A DNA stretch of 64,000 bases from DASUZB01 sp035535495 (GTDB lineage Bacteria; Actinomycetota; CALGFH01). How positions within the stretch are numbered: the first letter of the stretch is position 1; each line of letters starts with the position of its first letter. Both the position numbers and the translations under genes were made by a program. The notes beneath the pieces are model-generated. The model made no database searches. It saw only the letters and a program-made list of their open reading frames with translations, and was not told the DNA's origin. The stretch is taken from assembly GCA_035535495.1 (NCBI GenBank), contig DATLQA010000272.1, forward strand, positions 1-64,000, written 5' to 3'. Of this stretch, positions 51,735 through 60,387 are shown piece after piece.

Positions 51735-53825
51735 TTACCTGGCCGCTTCGCGGGCCGCCTTGGCCTCCTCGATCACCTTGGCCGCCAGGTGGGACGGGAG
51801 CTCCTCGTAATGCGAGAAGTGGCGCGAGAACGAGCCCTTGCCCTTGGTCATCGAGCGCAGGTCGATGGCATAGCGGAGCACCTCGGCCTCGGGCACGTTG
51901 GCGCGGACCAGGGTGCGGCCGGTGCCGATCGGGTCGGTGCCGACCACCCGGCCGCGCCGCGACGACAGGTCGCCGAGGATGTCGCCCACGAACTCGTCGG
52001 GGATCAGCACCTCCAGCTCGAGCACGGGCTCGAGCAACACCACGTCGGCCGAGGCGGCGGCGTCCTTGAGGGCCAGAGCGCCGGCGATCTGGAAGGCCAT
52101 GTCCGAGGAGTCGACCGTGTGGAACTTGCCGTCGCGCAGCGTCACCCGGATGTCCACCACCGGGTAGCCGGTCGCCAGCCCGTCCTCCATCGCCTTGCGC
52201 ACGCCCTTCTCCACCGAGGGGATGAACTGGTTGGGGATGGCGCCGCCGTAGATCTTGTCCACGAACTCGAAGCCCGCGCCGCGCGGCTGGGGCTCGACCT
52301 CGATGTTGCAGATGCCGTACTGGCCGTGCCCGCCGCTCTGCTTGACGTGCCGTCCCAGCCCCTTGGCCGGGTTCTTGAAGGTCTCCTTGTAGGGCAGCCG
52401 GAGCGGCACCTGGTCGACCTGGACGCCGAACTTGCGCTTGAGGCGCTCCAGCACGATCTCGATGTGGTTCTCGCCCATCCCCCAGAGCACCGTCTGCTTG
52501 GTCTCCGGGTTGCGCTCGACCCGCAGGGTCAGGTCCTCGGCCTCGACCCTGGTCAGGCCGGAGGAGAGCTTCTCCTCGTCGCCGCGCGAGCGGGGCGCGA
52601 TCGCCACCGGCAGCAGCGGGTCGGGCATCACCGGGGCGACCAGCACGAACGGGGAGTCCTTGCCGCAGAGGGTGTCGCCGGTGGAGGTCTCGGCCAGCTT
52701 GGCCACCGCGCCGACGTCGCCGGCGACCACCTCGTCCAGTGGCTCCTGAGCCTTGCCGCGCAGGGTGTGCAGGTGGCCGACGCGCTCGTCCTTGCCCTTG
52801 GTGGCGTTCAGCACCGTCTGGTCGGGCCGGAAGGTGCCGGAGACCACCCGGAACAGGTTGAGCCGGCCGACGTAGGGGTCGGAGATGGTCTTGAAGACGT
52901 AGGCGGCCAGCGGCCCGCCCGGGTCGGCGGTGCGGCTGACGATCTCCTCGCTGCCCGGGGCCGTGCCCTGGTAGGGCTGGCGCTCGGCGGGGGAGGGGAA
53001 CGCCTGGGTCATGATCTCGAGCAGCTCGGCCGGGCCGATGCCCTTGGTGCCCGCGCCGGCCAGCACCGGGAAGAGCCGCCCGTCGGCCACCGCCCTCTCC
53101 AGGTTCGGGATCAAGTCGGCCGGAGCGATCTCCTCACCGCCGAGATAGCGGTCCATCAGCTCCTCGTCCTCGGCCTCCTCGATGATCGTCTCGATCAGCT
53201 GGGCGCGCATGCTCTTGGCGGCCTCGGCCTGCTCCGCGGGCACGTCGCCCTCGCTGCGCTCGCCGTCGGCGTAGGTGAAGGCCCGCCCGGACAGCAGCCC
53301 GACCACGCCGGTGAAGTCCTGCTCCTCGCCGATCGGCAGGTACAGGGGCGGGCACTGCTTGCCGAAGGTCTGCTGGATGGCGGCGAGCGTGCGCGTGAAG
53401 GAGGCGCGGTCACGGTCGAGCTTGTTGATGAAGAACGCGCGTGGCAGGCCGAGCTCCTCGGCCATGGTCCAGACGACCTCGGTCTGGGTCTCGACGCCGT
53501 CGACCGCGCTGACCACGAACAGCACCGCGTCCACCGCGGGCAGGGCGGACCGCACGTCGCCCACGAAGTCGGCGTACCCGGGCGCGTCGAGCAGGTTGAC
53601 CTTGAAGCCGTCGTGCTCCACCGGGGCCAGGGCGAGCGAGACCGAGATCTGCTTGCGCGTCTCCTCGGGCTCGAAGTCGGTGACGGTGCTGCCGTCCTCG
53701 ACCCGGCCGACCCGGTTGACGGCTCCGGTTGCGAACAGCAACGCCTCGACCAGGGAGGTCTTGCCAGTTCCACCATGGCCGACGATCAGGACGTTGCGGA
53801 CGCGGTCGGTCGGGTAGCTGTTCAA
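51735..53825 (-). CDS. EF-G-like translation GTPase (EF-G2/FusA2 type)
   Basis: 696 residues in the five-domain EF-G layout. G1 is GHGGTGKTS (residues 16-23), not the GHxDxGKT of true EF-G. G3 is LLDAPGYADF (80-87), where Tyr replaces the His that activates hydrolysis in EF-G. G4 is INKLDRDR. C-terminal domains are complete (GLGRHVKQSGGHGQYG, RRGRVVGTDPIG, SMTKGKGSFSRHF). Mycobacterial EF-G2 proteins of this type bind GTP but lack ribosome-stimulated GTPase. It is an accessory factor rather than the main translocase, and no rpsL/rpsG/tuf genes are nearby. Confidence 0.9.
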   Translation of the reverse strand: MNSYPTDRVRNVLIVGHGGTGKTSLVEALLFATGAVNRVGRVEDGSTVTDFEPEETRKQISVSLALAPVEHDGFKVNLLDAPGYADFVGDVRSALPAVDAVLFVVSAVDGVETQTEVVWTMAEELGLPRAFFINKLDRDRASFTRTLAAIQQTFGKQCPPLYLPIGEEQDFTGVVGLLSGRAFTYADGERSEGDVPAEQAEAAKSMRAQLIETIIEEAEDEELMDRYLGGEEIAPADLIPNLERAVADGRLFPVLAGAGTKGIGPAELLEIMTQAFPSPAERQPYQGTAPGSEEIVSRTADPGGPLAAYVFKTISDPYVGRLNLFRVVSGTFRPDQTVLNATKGKDERVGHLHTLRGKAQEPLDEVVAGDVGAVAKLAETSTGDTLCGKDSPFVLVAPVMPDPLLPVAIAPRSRGDEEKLSSGLTRVEAEDLTLRVERNPETKQTVLWGMGENHIEIVLERLKRKFGVQVDQVPLRLPYKETFKNPAKGLGRHVKQSGGHGQYGICNIEVEPQPRGAGFEFVDKIYGGAIPNQFIPSVEKGVRKAMEDGLATGYPVVDIRVTLRDGKFHTVDSSDMAFQIAGALALKDAAASADVVLLEPVLELEVLIPDEFVGDILGDLSSRRGRVVGTDPIGTGRTLVRANVPEAEVLRYAIDLRSMTKGKGSFSRHFSHYEELPSHLAAKVIEEAKAAREAAR

Positions 53826-54177
53826 GGTTCCGGACCTCCCTGCTCGAGGAACTGCCGCCGAGGGGAGGTCGCACTCACCTCGGACCGCTCGTATCGGTCC
53901 GGAGACGGCGCGTTCGCCGAACTCCGGGCCCGCGTGGGCATCGATCAGCCGCGCGTGCCAACCGCGCCGTGTTCACCACCCGGCCGCACACCGTTCACGC
54001 AGGTTCCGGCCGGGAGACGCGTTCGCGATGCTACCACCCTGCCGAGGCTCCCTGGCTGCAGCAGAACCGCAATTGGAGGAGAATTGAGGTGGTACGAATG
54101 ACATGCTAGCCTCGCCACTCGTCCGGTCCGTACGCTGGGCCGTCACTGAGGGCGACCCACCTGTCGACAGGATTTCA
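53826..54177. other. Divergent intergenic region upstream of pgsA
   Basis: 352 bases between the EF-G-like gene and pgsA. The AT-richer part 54068-54115 has TTGAGG, 17 bases, TAGCCT, a weak promoter-like arrangement towards pgsA. Open sequence extends the pgsA frame to 54103, but family alignment and AGGA before 54178 favour the later start. No hairpin stands out. Confidence 0.4.
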
Positions 54178-54777
54178 GTGCTCTCCTCCAACAAAGCGCG
54201 CAACAGCTTCCGACACGTCACCGAGCCCGCCGGGCATGCGCTGGCCAAGGCCGGGTTCACCGCCAACAGTCTCACCGCGATCGGTCTGGCCGGCAGCGTC
54301 AGCGCCGGTGTGCTCATCGCCAGCGGCCATGGGCGCGTCGGCGGCCTGCTGAGCCTGCTGTCCGGCCTGCCGGACATGCTGGATGGCGCGGTGGCCAAGG
54401 CGACCGGGCGGAACTCCCGCCGCGGTGCCTTCCTCGATTCGGTGGTCGACCGGCTCTCCGACGCGGCCGTGCTCGCCGGCATCGTCTGGCTGGGCATCGC
54501 CAGCAACCAGCCCCGGGTCGCCGTGCTGGCCGCCATGGTGATGGCGCTGTCGCTGATCGTCTCGTACGTCAAGGCACGGGCCGAGTCGCTCGGCTACGAG
54601 TGCAACGTCGGCATCGCCGAGCGCCCCGAGCGGGTGGTCGTGCTCGGCATCGCCCTGCTCGTCGGTCACGTGCTCGCCGGCCTCTGGGTCCTGGTGGTGG
54701 CCGCGGCGATCACGGTGGTCCAGCGCGTCATGCGTGTCTGGCAGCAACCCGACGTCGAGCCGGACATCGGTCGGTGA
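54178..54777 (+). CDS. pgsA: CDP-alcohol phosphatidyltransferase, probable phosphatidylinositol phosphate synthase
   Basis: 199 residues with about six membrane helices. The catalytic CDP-alcohol motif is DMLDGAVAKATGRNSRRGAF then LDSVVDRLSD, with all four Asp. It transfers the phosphatidyl group from CDP-diacylglycerol to inositol phosphate, the first step towards phosphatidylinositol and PIMs. The assignment rests on context with the next two genes, as in the mycobacterial pgsA1 locus. GTG at 54178 follows AGGA. Its stop overlaps the acyltransferase start (GTGA). Confidence 0.9.
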   Translation: MLSSNKARNSFRHVTEPAGHALAKAGFTANSLTAIGLAGSVSAGVLIASGHGRVGGLLSLLSGLPDMLDGAVAKATGRNSRRGAFLDSVVDRLSDAAVLAGIVWLGIASNQPRVAVLAAMVMALSLIVSYVKARAESLGYECNVGIAERPERVVVLGIALLVGHVLAGLWVLVVAAAITVVQRVMRVWQQPDVEPDIGR

Positions 54778-55787
54778 CCACGCCGGACCAGCGTGCAGCC
54801 CGCCGTTGGCTGCGCGCCTGGCAGGCTTGCCGGCGCCTCCCCGAGCCGGTTGCGTTCGCCTTCGGCCGGCTCGGCGGGGTGGCCTGGTACCTGGCGGACC
54901 GTCGCCGCCGTGAGGCCCTCCGCGACAACCTGCGCCACGTCCTCGGACCACAGACCAGCCCGTCCGCGCTCGAACGGGTGGTGCGGCGCGGCTTCGCCAG
55001 CTACGGGCGCTACTGGGTCGAGGCGTTCCGGCTCGAGGACCTGCCGCACGCCGAGGTGGTGCGGCGCATGGACTTCGACGGCCGCGAGCACCTCGACGGC
55101 GCCCTGGCCTCCGGCCGCGGGGTGATCTTCGCCGCGCCGCACCTCGGCAACTGGGACTTCGGCGCGGCCTGGCTCGGGGTCAACGGCTACCCCGCGTCCG
55201 CGGTCGTCGAGCGGCTCCGCCCGGCGGCGCTGTTCGACCGCTTCGCCGCCTACCGGCGCGCCCTCGGCATCGAGATCCTGCCGCTCGAGGACGGCTCGGA
55301 GACGCTCAGGGCCGTGCTCAGGGTGCTCCGCGGCGGCCGGCTCGCCCTGCTGGTCTGCGACCGCGACCTGACCGGCGGCGGCCTGCCGGTGACCATGTTC
55401 GGCGCGCCGACCACCCTGCCGGGCGGGCCGGCCTCGCTCGCCCTCAAGACCGGCGCGCTGGTGCTGCCGTGCGCGGTCTTCCAGGCCCGTCGGCGTGGCC
55501 GCTGGCTGGCCGTGTGCCGCCCGCCGCTGGAAGCCCGTCCGACCGGCGACGCGCGCGCCGACGCCGCCGACCTGACCACCCGGCTGGCGGCCGAGTTCGA
55601 GCTGCTGATCGCCCGCGCGCCCGAGCAGTGGCACGTGCTCAGCCGCTACTGGCGCCGACTGCCCCGCAGGGAGGGCGACCCTCACGGTGAGGCGGACGAC
55701 TCGCGCCCTTGGTCCCAGCCCCACCGACTGCCCCGCGGAGAGGGCAGCCCGTCATCGCCCCCGGTGGACCGGGCGACCGCCTTCTGA
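54774..55787 (+). CDS. Phosphatidylinositol mannoside acyltransferase (LpxL/HtrB-like)
   Basis: 337 residues. The catalytic HxxxxD is in FAAPHLGNWDFGAAWLG, followed by LVCDRDLTGGGLPVTMFG. It resembles the mycobacterial PatA-type enzyme (Rv2611c) that acylates the mannose of PIM1/PIM2. The family core ends near residue 293. The last 44 residues, with LPRREGD and LPRGEGS, are encoded by two inverted copies of a dispersed repeat and look like a recent extension. GTG start overlaps pgsA. Confidence 0.9.
   Translation: MTTPDQRAARRWLRAWQACRRLPEPVAFAFGRLGGVAWYLADRRRREALRDNLRHVLGPQTSPSALERVVRRGFASYGRYWVEAFRLEDLPHAEVVRRMDFDGREHLDGALASGRGVIFAAPHLGNWDFGAAWLGVNGYPASAVVERLRPAALFDRFAAYRRALGIEILPLEDGSETLRAVLRVLRGGRLALLVCDRDLTGGGLPVTMFGAPTTLPGGPASLALKTGALVLPCAVFQARRRGRWLAVCRPPLEARPTGDARADAADLTTRLAAEFELLIARAPEQWHVLSRYWRRLPRREGDPHGEADDSRPWSQPHRLPRGEGSPSSPPVDRATAF
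55658..55748 (-). repeat. Two inverted copies of the dispersed repeat inside the acyltransferase 3' end
   Basis: 55658-55679 read on the minus strand differs from copy B (60254-60275) by one base. 55727-55748 is a more diverged copy that keeps GCGGGGCAGT. They are 69 bases apart and supply the RLPRREGD and RLPRGEGS peptides. Confidence 0.6.
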
Positions 55788-55798
55788 CGGGCCTGGCC

Positions 55799-56905
55799 AT
55801 GCGGATCGGGATCGTCTGCCCCTACGAGTGGACCGTGCCTGGCGGGGTCGGCGCGCACGTCCGCGGCCTCGCCGCCGAGCTGCGCCAGCTCGGCCACGCC
55901 GTCGACGTGCTCGCCCCGGCCGAGCGGCCGGTGGCCGAGGAGCACTTCGTCGGCCTCGGCGGGTCGGTGCCGGTGCCCTACAACGGCTCGGTGGCCCGGA
56001 TCGCCTTCGGCCCGCGCGCCGCGGTCCGCGTCCGCAACGCCCTTGCCCGCGGCCGGTACGAGCTGCTGCACGTCCACGAGCCGCTGTCGCCCAGCGTGGG
56101 GCTGCTCGCGCTCGGCCAGGCCAGCGTCCCGGTGGTGGGCACCTTCCACGCCAACCTGGGCCGCTCCGTCGCCCTGCGGGCCTCGAGCCCGGTGCTCCGG
56201 CGCGGCTGGGGCCGGCTGGCCGCCCGCATCGCCGTCTCCCTGGCCGCGAGGGAGACCTGGCAGCGGCATTTCACCGGGGCGATGACGGTGGTGCCCAACG
56301 GCATCGGCGCGGAGTTCTACGTCCCGCACGACCCCCTGCCCGGCTTTACCGGCGACGACCCGACGATGCTGTTCGTCGGCCGCCTCGAGCCCCGCAAGGG
56401 CCTCGCCTACCTGGTGCGGGCGTTCCTCCGCCTGAAGCCGACGTTCCCGCGCCTGCGCCTGCTGGTGGTCGGCAGGGACCACAAGCGGCAGCAGGAGAAG
56501 ACCATGGCGATGGTGCCGCCACGGCTGCGGCCGGACGTGGTCTTCGTCGGCTCGGTGCCCCAGGCCGACCTGCCCTCCTACTACGCCTCGGCCGACCTGT
56601 TCTGCGCCCCGTCGCTTGGCGGGGAATCCTTCGGCTACGTGCTGGTGGAGGCCATGGCGATGGGTCTGCCGGTGGTCTGCTCCGACATCGGCGGCTACCG
56701 CGACCTGGTCCGCGACGACCACGAGGGGCTGCTGGTACCACCGCGTGATCCGGAGGCCCTGGCCAGGGCGATCGGCTCACTGCTCGACAACCCGGCCAGG
56801 CGGGCCGCGCTGGCGGAGGTGGCCAGGACCTCGGCCGCCCGCTACGCCTGGCCGGTGGTGGCCAAGGAAGTCGCCGCCGTCTACGAGGAGGCCGCCGGCT
56901 CGTAG
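55799..56905 (+). CDS. pimA: Phosphatidylinositol alpha-mannosyltransferase
   Basis: 368 residues, GT4 family, GT-B fold. GIVCPYEWTVPGGVGAHVRGL, VHVHEPLSPS (read LLHVHEPLSPSVGLLAL), VGTFHAN, MLFVGRLEPRKGLAYLVRAF and the E-x7-E segment SLGGESFGYVLVEAMAMG match PimA. It puts the first mannose from GDP-mannose on phosphatidylinositol at the inner membrane face. It is 11 bases downstream of the acyltransferase, in the order pgsA - acyltransferase - pimA. Confidence 0.94.
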   Translation: MRIGIVCPYEWTVPGGVGAHVRGLAAELRQLGHAVDVLAPAERPVAEEHFVGLGGSVPVPYNGSVARIAFGPRAAVRVRNALARGRYELLHVHEPLSPSVGLLALGQASVPVVGTFHANLGRSVALRASSPVLRRGWGRLAARIAVSLAARETWQRHFTGAMTVVPNGIGAEFYVPHDPLPGFTGDDPTMLFVGRLEPRKGLAYLVRAFLRLKPTFPRLRLLVVGRDHKRQQEKTMAMVPPRLRPDVVFVGSVPQADLPSYYASADLFCAPSLGGESFGYVLVEAMAMGLPVVCSDIGGYRDLVRDDHEGLLVPPRDPEALARAIGSLLDNPARRAALAEVARTSAARYAWPVVAKEVAAVYEEAAGS

Positions 56906-56989
56906 GGCGCACGGTTGCCGGGGCCGGAGCCTTCCGCGGTTGTAGACTGCGCCAGACCCGGTGGACGACGTCGTCAGGAGGACGTGGGA

Positions 56990-57442
56990 GTGGACGTGGC
57001 AGCGGCCCTGTGGGGCGGGATCGTCGGGGCGATCGTGATGGCGACCGTGTACGTGGGCTTCCTCGGCCTGCGGCTGACCAGGCTGGACCTGGTGCGGTTC
57101 GAGGGCGGCCTGCTGGCGCGGGACAGCACCCCGATGGTCTACATCTACGGGGCCTTCGTCCACCTCGCCCTCGGCGCCGTGCTCGCCCTCGGCTACCGCT
57201 GGATCTTCGAGCAGATCCACTCGGCCAGCTACGTCGGCTGGGGGGCGCTCGTCGGCCTCGCCCACGGCGTGCTCCTCGTCCTGCTGCTGCCGCTGCTCGG
57301 CATGGCCAACCGCAACGTGCGGGCCGAGGCGGAGCCGGAGCCCGGGCTGCTCGGCCGGCGCTACGGCCGCTTCACCCCGGTCAGCCTGGTGGTCGCGTAC
57401 GTGGTGTTCGGCGTCTGGGTCGGCGCCTTCCTGCTGCCCTGA
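56990..57442 (+). CDS. Small multi-pass membrane protein of unknown function
   Basis: 150 residues with four hydrophobic segments (LWGGIVGAIVMATVYVGFLGL, IYGAFVHLALGAVLALGY, YVGWGALVGLAHGVLLVLLLPLLG, VSLVVAYVVFGVWVGAFLLP). No family recognised. The GTG at 56990 is eight bases after AGGAGG (56976-56981); GTG two codons earlier is too close. Stop and next start overlap (TGATG). Close linkage to pimA hints at an envelope role. Confidence 0.72.
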   Translation: MDVAAALWGGIVGAIVMATVYVGFLGLRLTRLDLVRFEGGLLARDSTPMVYIYGAFVHLALGAVLALGYRWIFEQIHSASYVGWGALVGLAHGVLLVLLLPLLGMANRNVRAEAEPEPGLLGRRYGRFTPVSLVVAYVVFGVWVGAFLLP

Positions 57443-58266
57443 TGCTCCCGGCCGCAACCACCGTCACGCCGATGGGCTCGACCTCGCCCCCCGCCCTGCT
57501 GATGGCCGAGCACACCCAGCGCAACCGCCGCGCCTGGCTCGGCACGGTCGCGGTGCTCACCGCCGTCCAGGCCGGGATCGGGCTGCTGGTCGGGCTGCTG
57601 GTCGCGCTGACCGTTGGCGGCGGCGGCGCCGCCATCGGCGCCGGCCTGGGCGCGGGGCTGGCGGTCGCCGTGCTGGTCACCAACCTCGCGCCTGGCCTCG
57701 GTGAGCGCTCGGCCCTGTCGCGCGCCGGCGTCCGCCCCGCCGACCCAGAGCGCCAGCCCCGCCTCTTCAACCTCACCCAGGGCCTGTGCGAGCGGGCCGG
57801 GCTGCCGTTGCCACGGCTGTACCTGGTCGACAGCGAGGCCGCCAACGCCTTCGCGGTCGGCCGTGACCAAGCCCGCAGCGCCCTGGTGCTGACCAGCGGC
57901 CTGCTCGAGCTGCTCAACCGGGTCGAACTCGAGGGCGTGATCGCCCACGAGCTGGCCCACATCAAGAGCGGCGGCGCCCGCCTGGCCAGCGCCGCGGTGA
58001 TCCTCCAGGCCCTCCCGGGCCCGCTCGCCCGGCTGCTGCCCCTCGGCGCCTCGCCCAGCCGCCTGTTCGACGCGGACACCAGCGCCGCCTACCTCACCCG
58101 CTACCCGCCTGGCCTCGCCGGCGCGCTGGCCAAGCTGGCCGCCGCGCCGCCCACGGCCGCCGACCCCGGGCTCGACCACCTCTGGCTGGTCGCTCCCCGG
58201 CCGGACGCCCCCGCCGCGACCCATCCTCCGGTCGCCGAGCGGATCGCCTCCCTGCGCGACCTGTAG
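57442..58266 (+). CDS. M48-like zinc metalloprotease homologue, third ligand doubtful
   Basis: 274 residues. Two N-terminal membrane helices (about 33-57 and 60-83) are followed by LYLVDSEAANAFAVGRDQARSALVLTSGLLE and the zinc motif AHELAHIKSGG (His169, Glu170, His173). M48 enzymes normally have a Glu ligand in an RE(F/Y)xAD segment further on. Here SRLFDADTSAAYLTR aligns, with Leu in place of that Glu. It may be weakly active or inactive. HtpX/Ste24 relatives act in membrane-protein quality control. ATG overlaps the previous stop; a later ATG at codon 21 is possible. Confidence 0.78.
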   Translation: MLPAATTVTPMGSTSPPALLMAEHTQRNRRAWLGTVAVLTAVQAGIGLLVGLLVALTVGGGGAAIGAGLGAGLAVAVLVTNLAPGLGERSALSRAGVRPADPERQPRLFNLTQGLCERAGLPLPRLYLVDSEAANAFAVGRDQARSALVLTSGLLELLNRVELEGVIAHELAHIKSGGARLASAAVILQALPGPLARLLPLGASPSRLFDADTSAAYLTRYPPGLAGALAKLAAAPPTAADPGLDHLWLVAPRPDAPAATHPPVAERIASLRDL

Positions 58267-58423
58267 GCCGCGCGGATCCGGAATTCGCCGTGGCCGGATC
58301 AAACCGGTAGCTGTCGGCGAAACCGAACAAGCGTTCCTGGACGCGGAATCGGGCAATCCATATGCTCCGCCCGCATCCCGGGCGCACCGGAGAGCCCGGA
58401 ACGAGTTCTCAAGGAGGACATCC

Positions 58424-60121
58424 GTGCGGAGACTCCTGCTTTGCGCGTTGGCGGCCATCGTCGCCGGCGCGCTCGCCACGCCGGTCGGCGCCGGCGCCCA
58501 GACGGGCTCGAGCGGACAGGCGGCCCAGCAGTCCACCGCCACCGAGTACGTCGTGCTCTACAAGAACGCCGCCTCGGCCACCGCCGCCAAGGACGCCATC
58601 AAGGCCGCGGGCGGCACCGTCCTGCGGGAGAACTCCGCCATCGGCATGGCCACCGTGCGCGCCACCAGGGCCGACTTCATCACCGCCGTGAGCGGCAAGG
58701 CCGGCGTCGCCGGCGCGGCCCGCAACCGGGCCATCGGCCAGGCGCCGGACGACGCCCTCAAGCCCGACGAGGTCGAGACCGAGAGCCTCAGGGCGGCGAC
58801 CAACGCCGCCAAGGGCACGGCTGACGCGGCCGCCGTGAAGGGTGCCGAGCCGCTGGCCGCCCTGCAGTGGGGGATGCGCATGGTCAACGCCACCCCGAGC
58901 GGCTCCTACAAGGTCGACCAGGGCCGCCGCTCGGTGATGGTCGGGATCATGGACACCGGCGTCGACGGCAGCCACCCGGACATCGCCCCCAACTTCAACC
59001 GCGGGCTGAGCCGCAACTTCACCACCGACATCCCGCTGATCGACGGCGACTGCGCGACCGAGCCCGACCAGTCGTGCAACGACCCGGCCGACGTGGACGA
59101 GAACGGACACGGCACCCACGTGGCCGGCATCGTCGGCGCGGCCGTCAACGACCTCGGCGTCGCCGGCGTGGCCCCCAAGGTCACCCTGGTCAACATCCGG
59201 GCCGGCCAGGATTCCGGCTTCTTCTTCCTGGACGCCACCGTCAACGCCATGGTCTATGCCGCCAAGGTGGGCATCGACGTGGTCAACATGAGCTTCTTCA
59301 CCGACCCGTGGCTGTTCAACTGCGCCGCCAACCCGGCCGACTCGCCGCAGGAGCAGATCGAGCAGCGCACCGTCATCGCCGCCACCCAGCTGGCGGTGAA
59401 CTTCGCCCGCAAGCGCGGCGTCACCTTCGTCGGCGCCTACGGCAACCAGCACATCGACATCGGCAAGCCGACGACGGACGACACCAGCCCCGACTTCCCA
59501 CCTAACGCCGCGAAGCACCGCGATATCGACAATTCCTGCCTGAGCGTGCCGACCGAGACCGACGGCGTCATCTCGGTGACCGCGCTCGGCCCGAGCGGGC
59601 GCAAGGCCGACTACTCCACCTACGGCCTCGAGGGCGCCGACGTCGCCGCTCCCGGCGGCTGGTTCCGCGACTTCTTCGGCAGCCCGCAGTTCCAGCAGGT
59701 GCAGAACCAGATCCTGTCCACCTACCCCAAGACGCGCCTGCAGGAGCTGGGCCTGCTCGACCCCAACGGCGTCCCGCTCGTCCCCGACGTGGTGCGTGAC
59801 TGCAACGGCGACGTCTGCGGGTACTACCGGTACCTGCAGGGCACCTCGATGGCGTCGCCCCACGCCGCCGGCGTGGCGGCCCTGGTGGTCAGCGCCAACG
59901 GGCACCGGGACAAGGGCGACCGTGGGCTCACCCTGAACCCGGACGCCACCGAGCGGATCCTCAAGGCGACCGCCGAGGACACGCCCTGCCCGACCCCGCC
60001 ACTGCAGACCTACACCAGCGAGGGACGGCCGGCGGACTGGAACGCGCTCTGCGAGGGCACCCTGGAACGCAACGGCTTCTACGGCTTCGGCATCGTCGAC
60101 GCCCTGGCCGCCGTGGGGTGA
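58424..60121 (+). CDS. Secreted subtilisin-family (S8) serine protease
   Basis: 565 residues. Signal peptide 1-25. An I9-like propeptide (about 40-105, TEYVVLYKN...VRATRADFI) is followed by a catalytic domain with Asp177 (IMDTGVDGSHPD), His229 (GHGTHVAGI) and Ser475 (GTSMASPHAAG). The oxyanion Asn lies in AYGNQH. Several Cys (CATEPDQSC, CNGDVC) could form disulfides outside the cell. GTG at 58424 is five bases after AAGGAGGA. It stands alone; a repeat-rich 3' region separates it from pdxS. Confidence 0.93.
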   Translation: MRRLLLCALAAIVAGALATPVGAGAQTGSSGQAAQQSTATEYVVLYKNAASATAAKDAIKAAGGTVLRENSAIGMATVRATRADFITAVSGKAGVAGAARNRAIGQAPDDALKPDEVETESLRAATNAAKGTADAAAVKGAEPLAALQWGMRMVNATPSGSYKVDQGRRSVMVGIMDTGVDGSHPDIAPNFNRGLSRNFTTDIPLIDGDCATEPDQSCNDPADVDENGHGTHVAGIVGAAVNDLGVAGVAPKVTLVNIRAGQDSGFFFLDATVNAMVYAAKVGIDVVNMSFFTDPWLFNCAANPADSPQEQIEQRTVIAATQLAVNFARKRGVTFVGAYGNQHIDIGKPTTDDTSPDFPPNAAKHRDIDNSCLSVPTETDGVISVTALGPSGRKADYSTYGLEGADVAAPGGWFRDFFGSPQFQQVQNQILSTYPKTRLQELGLLDPNGVPLVPDVVRDCNGDVCGYYRYLQGTSMASPHAAGVAALVVSANGHRDKGDRGLTLNPDATERILKATAEDTPCPTPPLQTYTSEGRPADWNALCEGTLERNGFYGFGIVDALAAVG

Positions 60122-60147
60122 TGCATTCGGGGGGGAGCAGGTGACCC

Positions 60148-60213
60148 ATTCGGGGGGGAGCCCGAGGCAGCTCCCCCCCGAACCCCCCATCGGGTACCTA
60201 GGCGGGATCCCGT
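60148..60213 (+). repeat. Long hairpin repeat element, copy 2
   Basis: ATTCGGGGGGGAGC (60148-60161) pairs with GCTCCCCCCCGAA (60170-60182). A C-run, ATCGGG and CCTAGGCGGGATCC follow as in copy 1 (50104-50170). The two differ at only a handful of positions over about 65 bases. Both are just downstream of a plus-strand stop codon. Confidence 0.75.
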
Positions 60214-60253
60214 CGGTCGGCACCGCCCGGAGCGGGTCGCCGTTGCCGCCGCC

Positions 60254-60275
60254 GTCGCCCTGCCTGCGGGGCAGT
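60254..60275 (+). repeat. Short dispersed repeat, copy B
   Basis: Same core CTGCCTGCGGGGCAG as copy A, with one change in the 22-base unit (GTCG instead of GTCA at the left). Confidence 0.65.
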
Positions 60276-60387
60276 TGGTTTCCTCCCTGACAGGGAGCCG
60301 GCACCACCGTCCGCAGCCGTCCGCCACGGCCCGGACCCTCGCCCCCGGGCCCCAGCACAACGAGCCGCCCGCCCCCAAGCCGTCACA

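Noticed and set aside
8927..54177. Polysaccharide region as a recent mobile island
   Set aside because: No integrase, transposase, tRNA or flanking direct repeat was seen, and composition by eye is like the rest.
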